This document shows, one piece after another, positions 6,855 through 7,237 of a stretch of 7,237 bases of DNA. The notes under the pieces are model-generated. The model was not told the origin of the DNA. It ran no database searches and saw nothing but the letters and a program-made list of their open reading frames with translations. The stretch comes from Bacteroidota bacterium (GTDB lineage Bacteria > Bacteroidota > Bacteroidia > Bacteroidales > Prolixibacteraceae): assembly GCA_030695265.1 (NCBI GenBank), contig JAUYTA010000772.1:1-7237 (forward strand), in the 5' to 3' direction. Each line of letters starts with the position of its first letter. Within the stretch, counting starts at the first letter, position 1. The position numbers and the translations under genes were made by a program.

Positions 6855-7237
6855 TCAATGACCTGGAGCACCAATCATTTTCAAATGATCGCCGGTGCTG
6901 TCAACAATTACTTTTTTCCACCATTCAGGATAACCTGGCTGGCTTGGATTTACCGGCATTCCTGTCTCTGAACGTTCAAAAACGCCATCTTTTTCTTTCT
7001 TGATGTTTCCATCAATAAATTTCACAATAAGGTATTGTGATAATTTCTTCCATTCCTGAGTCATTCCATTCGCCTGATTGACCGAATAATCGGTTAAAAA
7101 CTGAAGCGCTTCCTTTTTCTTTCCGGCATTCCAAAGATTTTGAGCAGCCATGTCAACACTTGGCGTATATGCTACAAATTTATCTTCCAGATTCTTCTGA
7201 ACTTTCAACACATCAGGAATCATAGCATCGTAACGAA
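6855..7237 (-). CDS. C-terminal part of a C69-family dipeptidase, 5' end cut by the window edge
   Basis: The frame is open to the right edge: upstream of the internal Met at 7223 it reads RYDA, so that Met is not the true start. About 126 C-terminal residues are present. They match my memory of the C-terminus of secreted or periplasmic peptidase family C69 dipeptidases (PepD-like) of Bacteroidales: RYDAMIPDVLKVQ, then FVAYTPSVDMAAQNLW, then FLTDYSVNQANGMTQEWKKL and PGYPEWWKKVIVDSTGDH. These are N-terminal nucleophile thiol hydrolases that cleave dipeptides. The catalytic Cys and any signal peptide lie outside the window, so activity and location cannot be confirmed. The gene ends 132 bases before the rplS start, and no strong terminator hairpin is seen between them. 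Confidence 0.75.
   Translation of the reverse strand, partial: RYDAMIPDVLKVQKNLEDKFVAYTPSVDMAAQNLWNAGKKKEALQFLTDYSVNQANGMTQEWKKLSQYLIVKFIDGNIKKEKDGVFERSETGMPVNPSQPGYPEWWKKVIVDSTGDHLKMIGAPGH

Overview
The window is ordinary chromosomal DNA from a member of the Bacteroidota, most likely a Bacteroidales or Marinilabiliales-type organism. The evidence is the A+T-rich composition with no Shine-Dalgarno-like sites before the genes, promoter-like sequences of the Bacteroidota type (TTG, about 20 bases, then TAnnTTTG), the wording of the ribosomal protein L19, and the ECF sigma factor beside uvrA. Seven protein genes are visible: five complete, and two cut by the window edges. No tRNA, rRNA, CRISPR array or complete insertion sequence is seen. 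No stretch longer than about 170 bases lacks a gene.

Left part (1-2360, minus strand): a tight three-gene operon read right to left. It encodes an SPFH/band 7 membrane protein, then a two-helix membrane protein of unknown function 1 base downstream, then 11 bases further on an exported alpha/beta hydrolase that runs off the left edge. A good promoter lies at 2330-2360. Its upstream element sits inside the terminator hairpin of the preceding transcription unit.

Middle (2341-3280, minus strand): an ECF sigma factor followed by a 78-residue protein of unknown function, closed by an intrinsic terminator. Divergent from it, across a 168-base intergenic region, is uvrA (3449-6256, plus strand), a full-length nucleotide excision repair ATPase.

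Right part (6257-7237): uvrA converges on rplS (ribosomal protein L19, minus strand). The junction holds a REP-like palindrome with a partial direct copy of one arm, and a strong intrinsic terminator for rplS. Upstream of rplS is the 3' end of a C69-type dipeptidase gene cut by the right edge.

How the genes work together: UvrA and L19 are housekeeping proteins. The sigma factor and its small partner probably form a regulatory pair. The SPFH, membrane protein and hydrolase genes probably act together at the cell envelope, but no function for the set can be read from the sequence. I found no convincing undescribed system. The most interesting items are the REP-like element, the small protein behind the sigma factor, and the SPFH operon.
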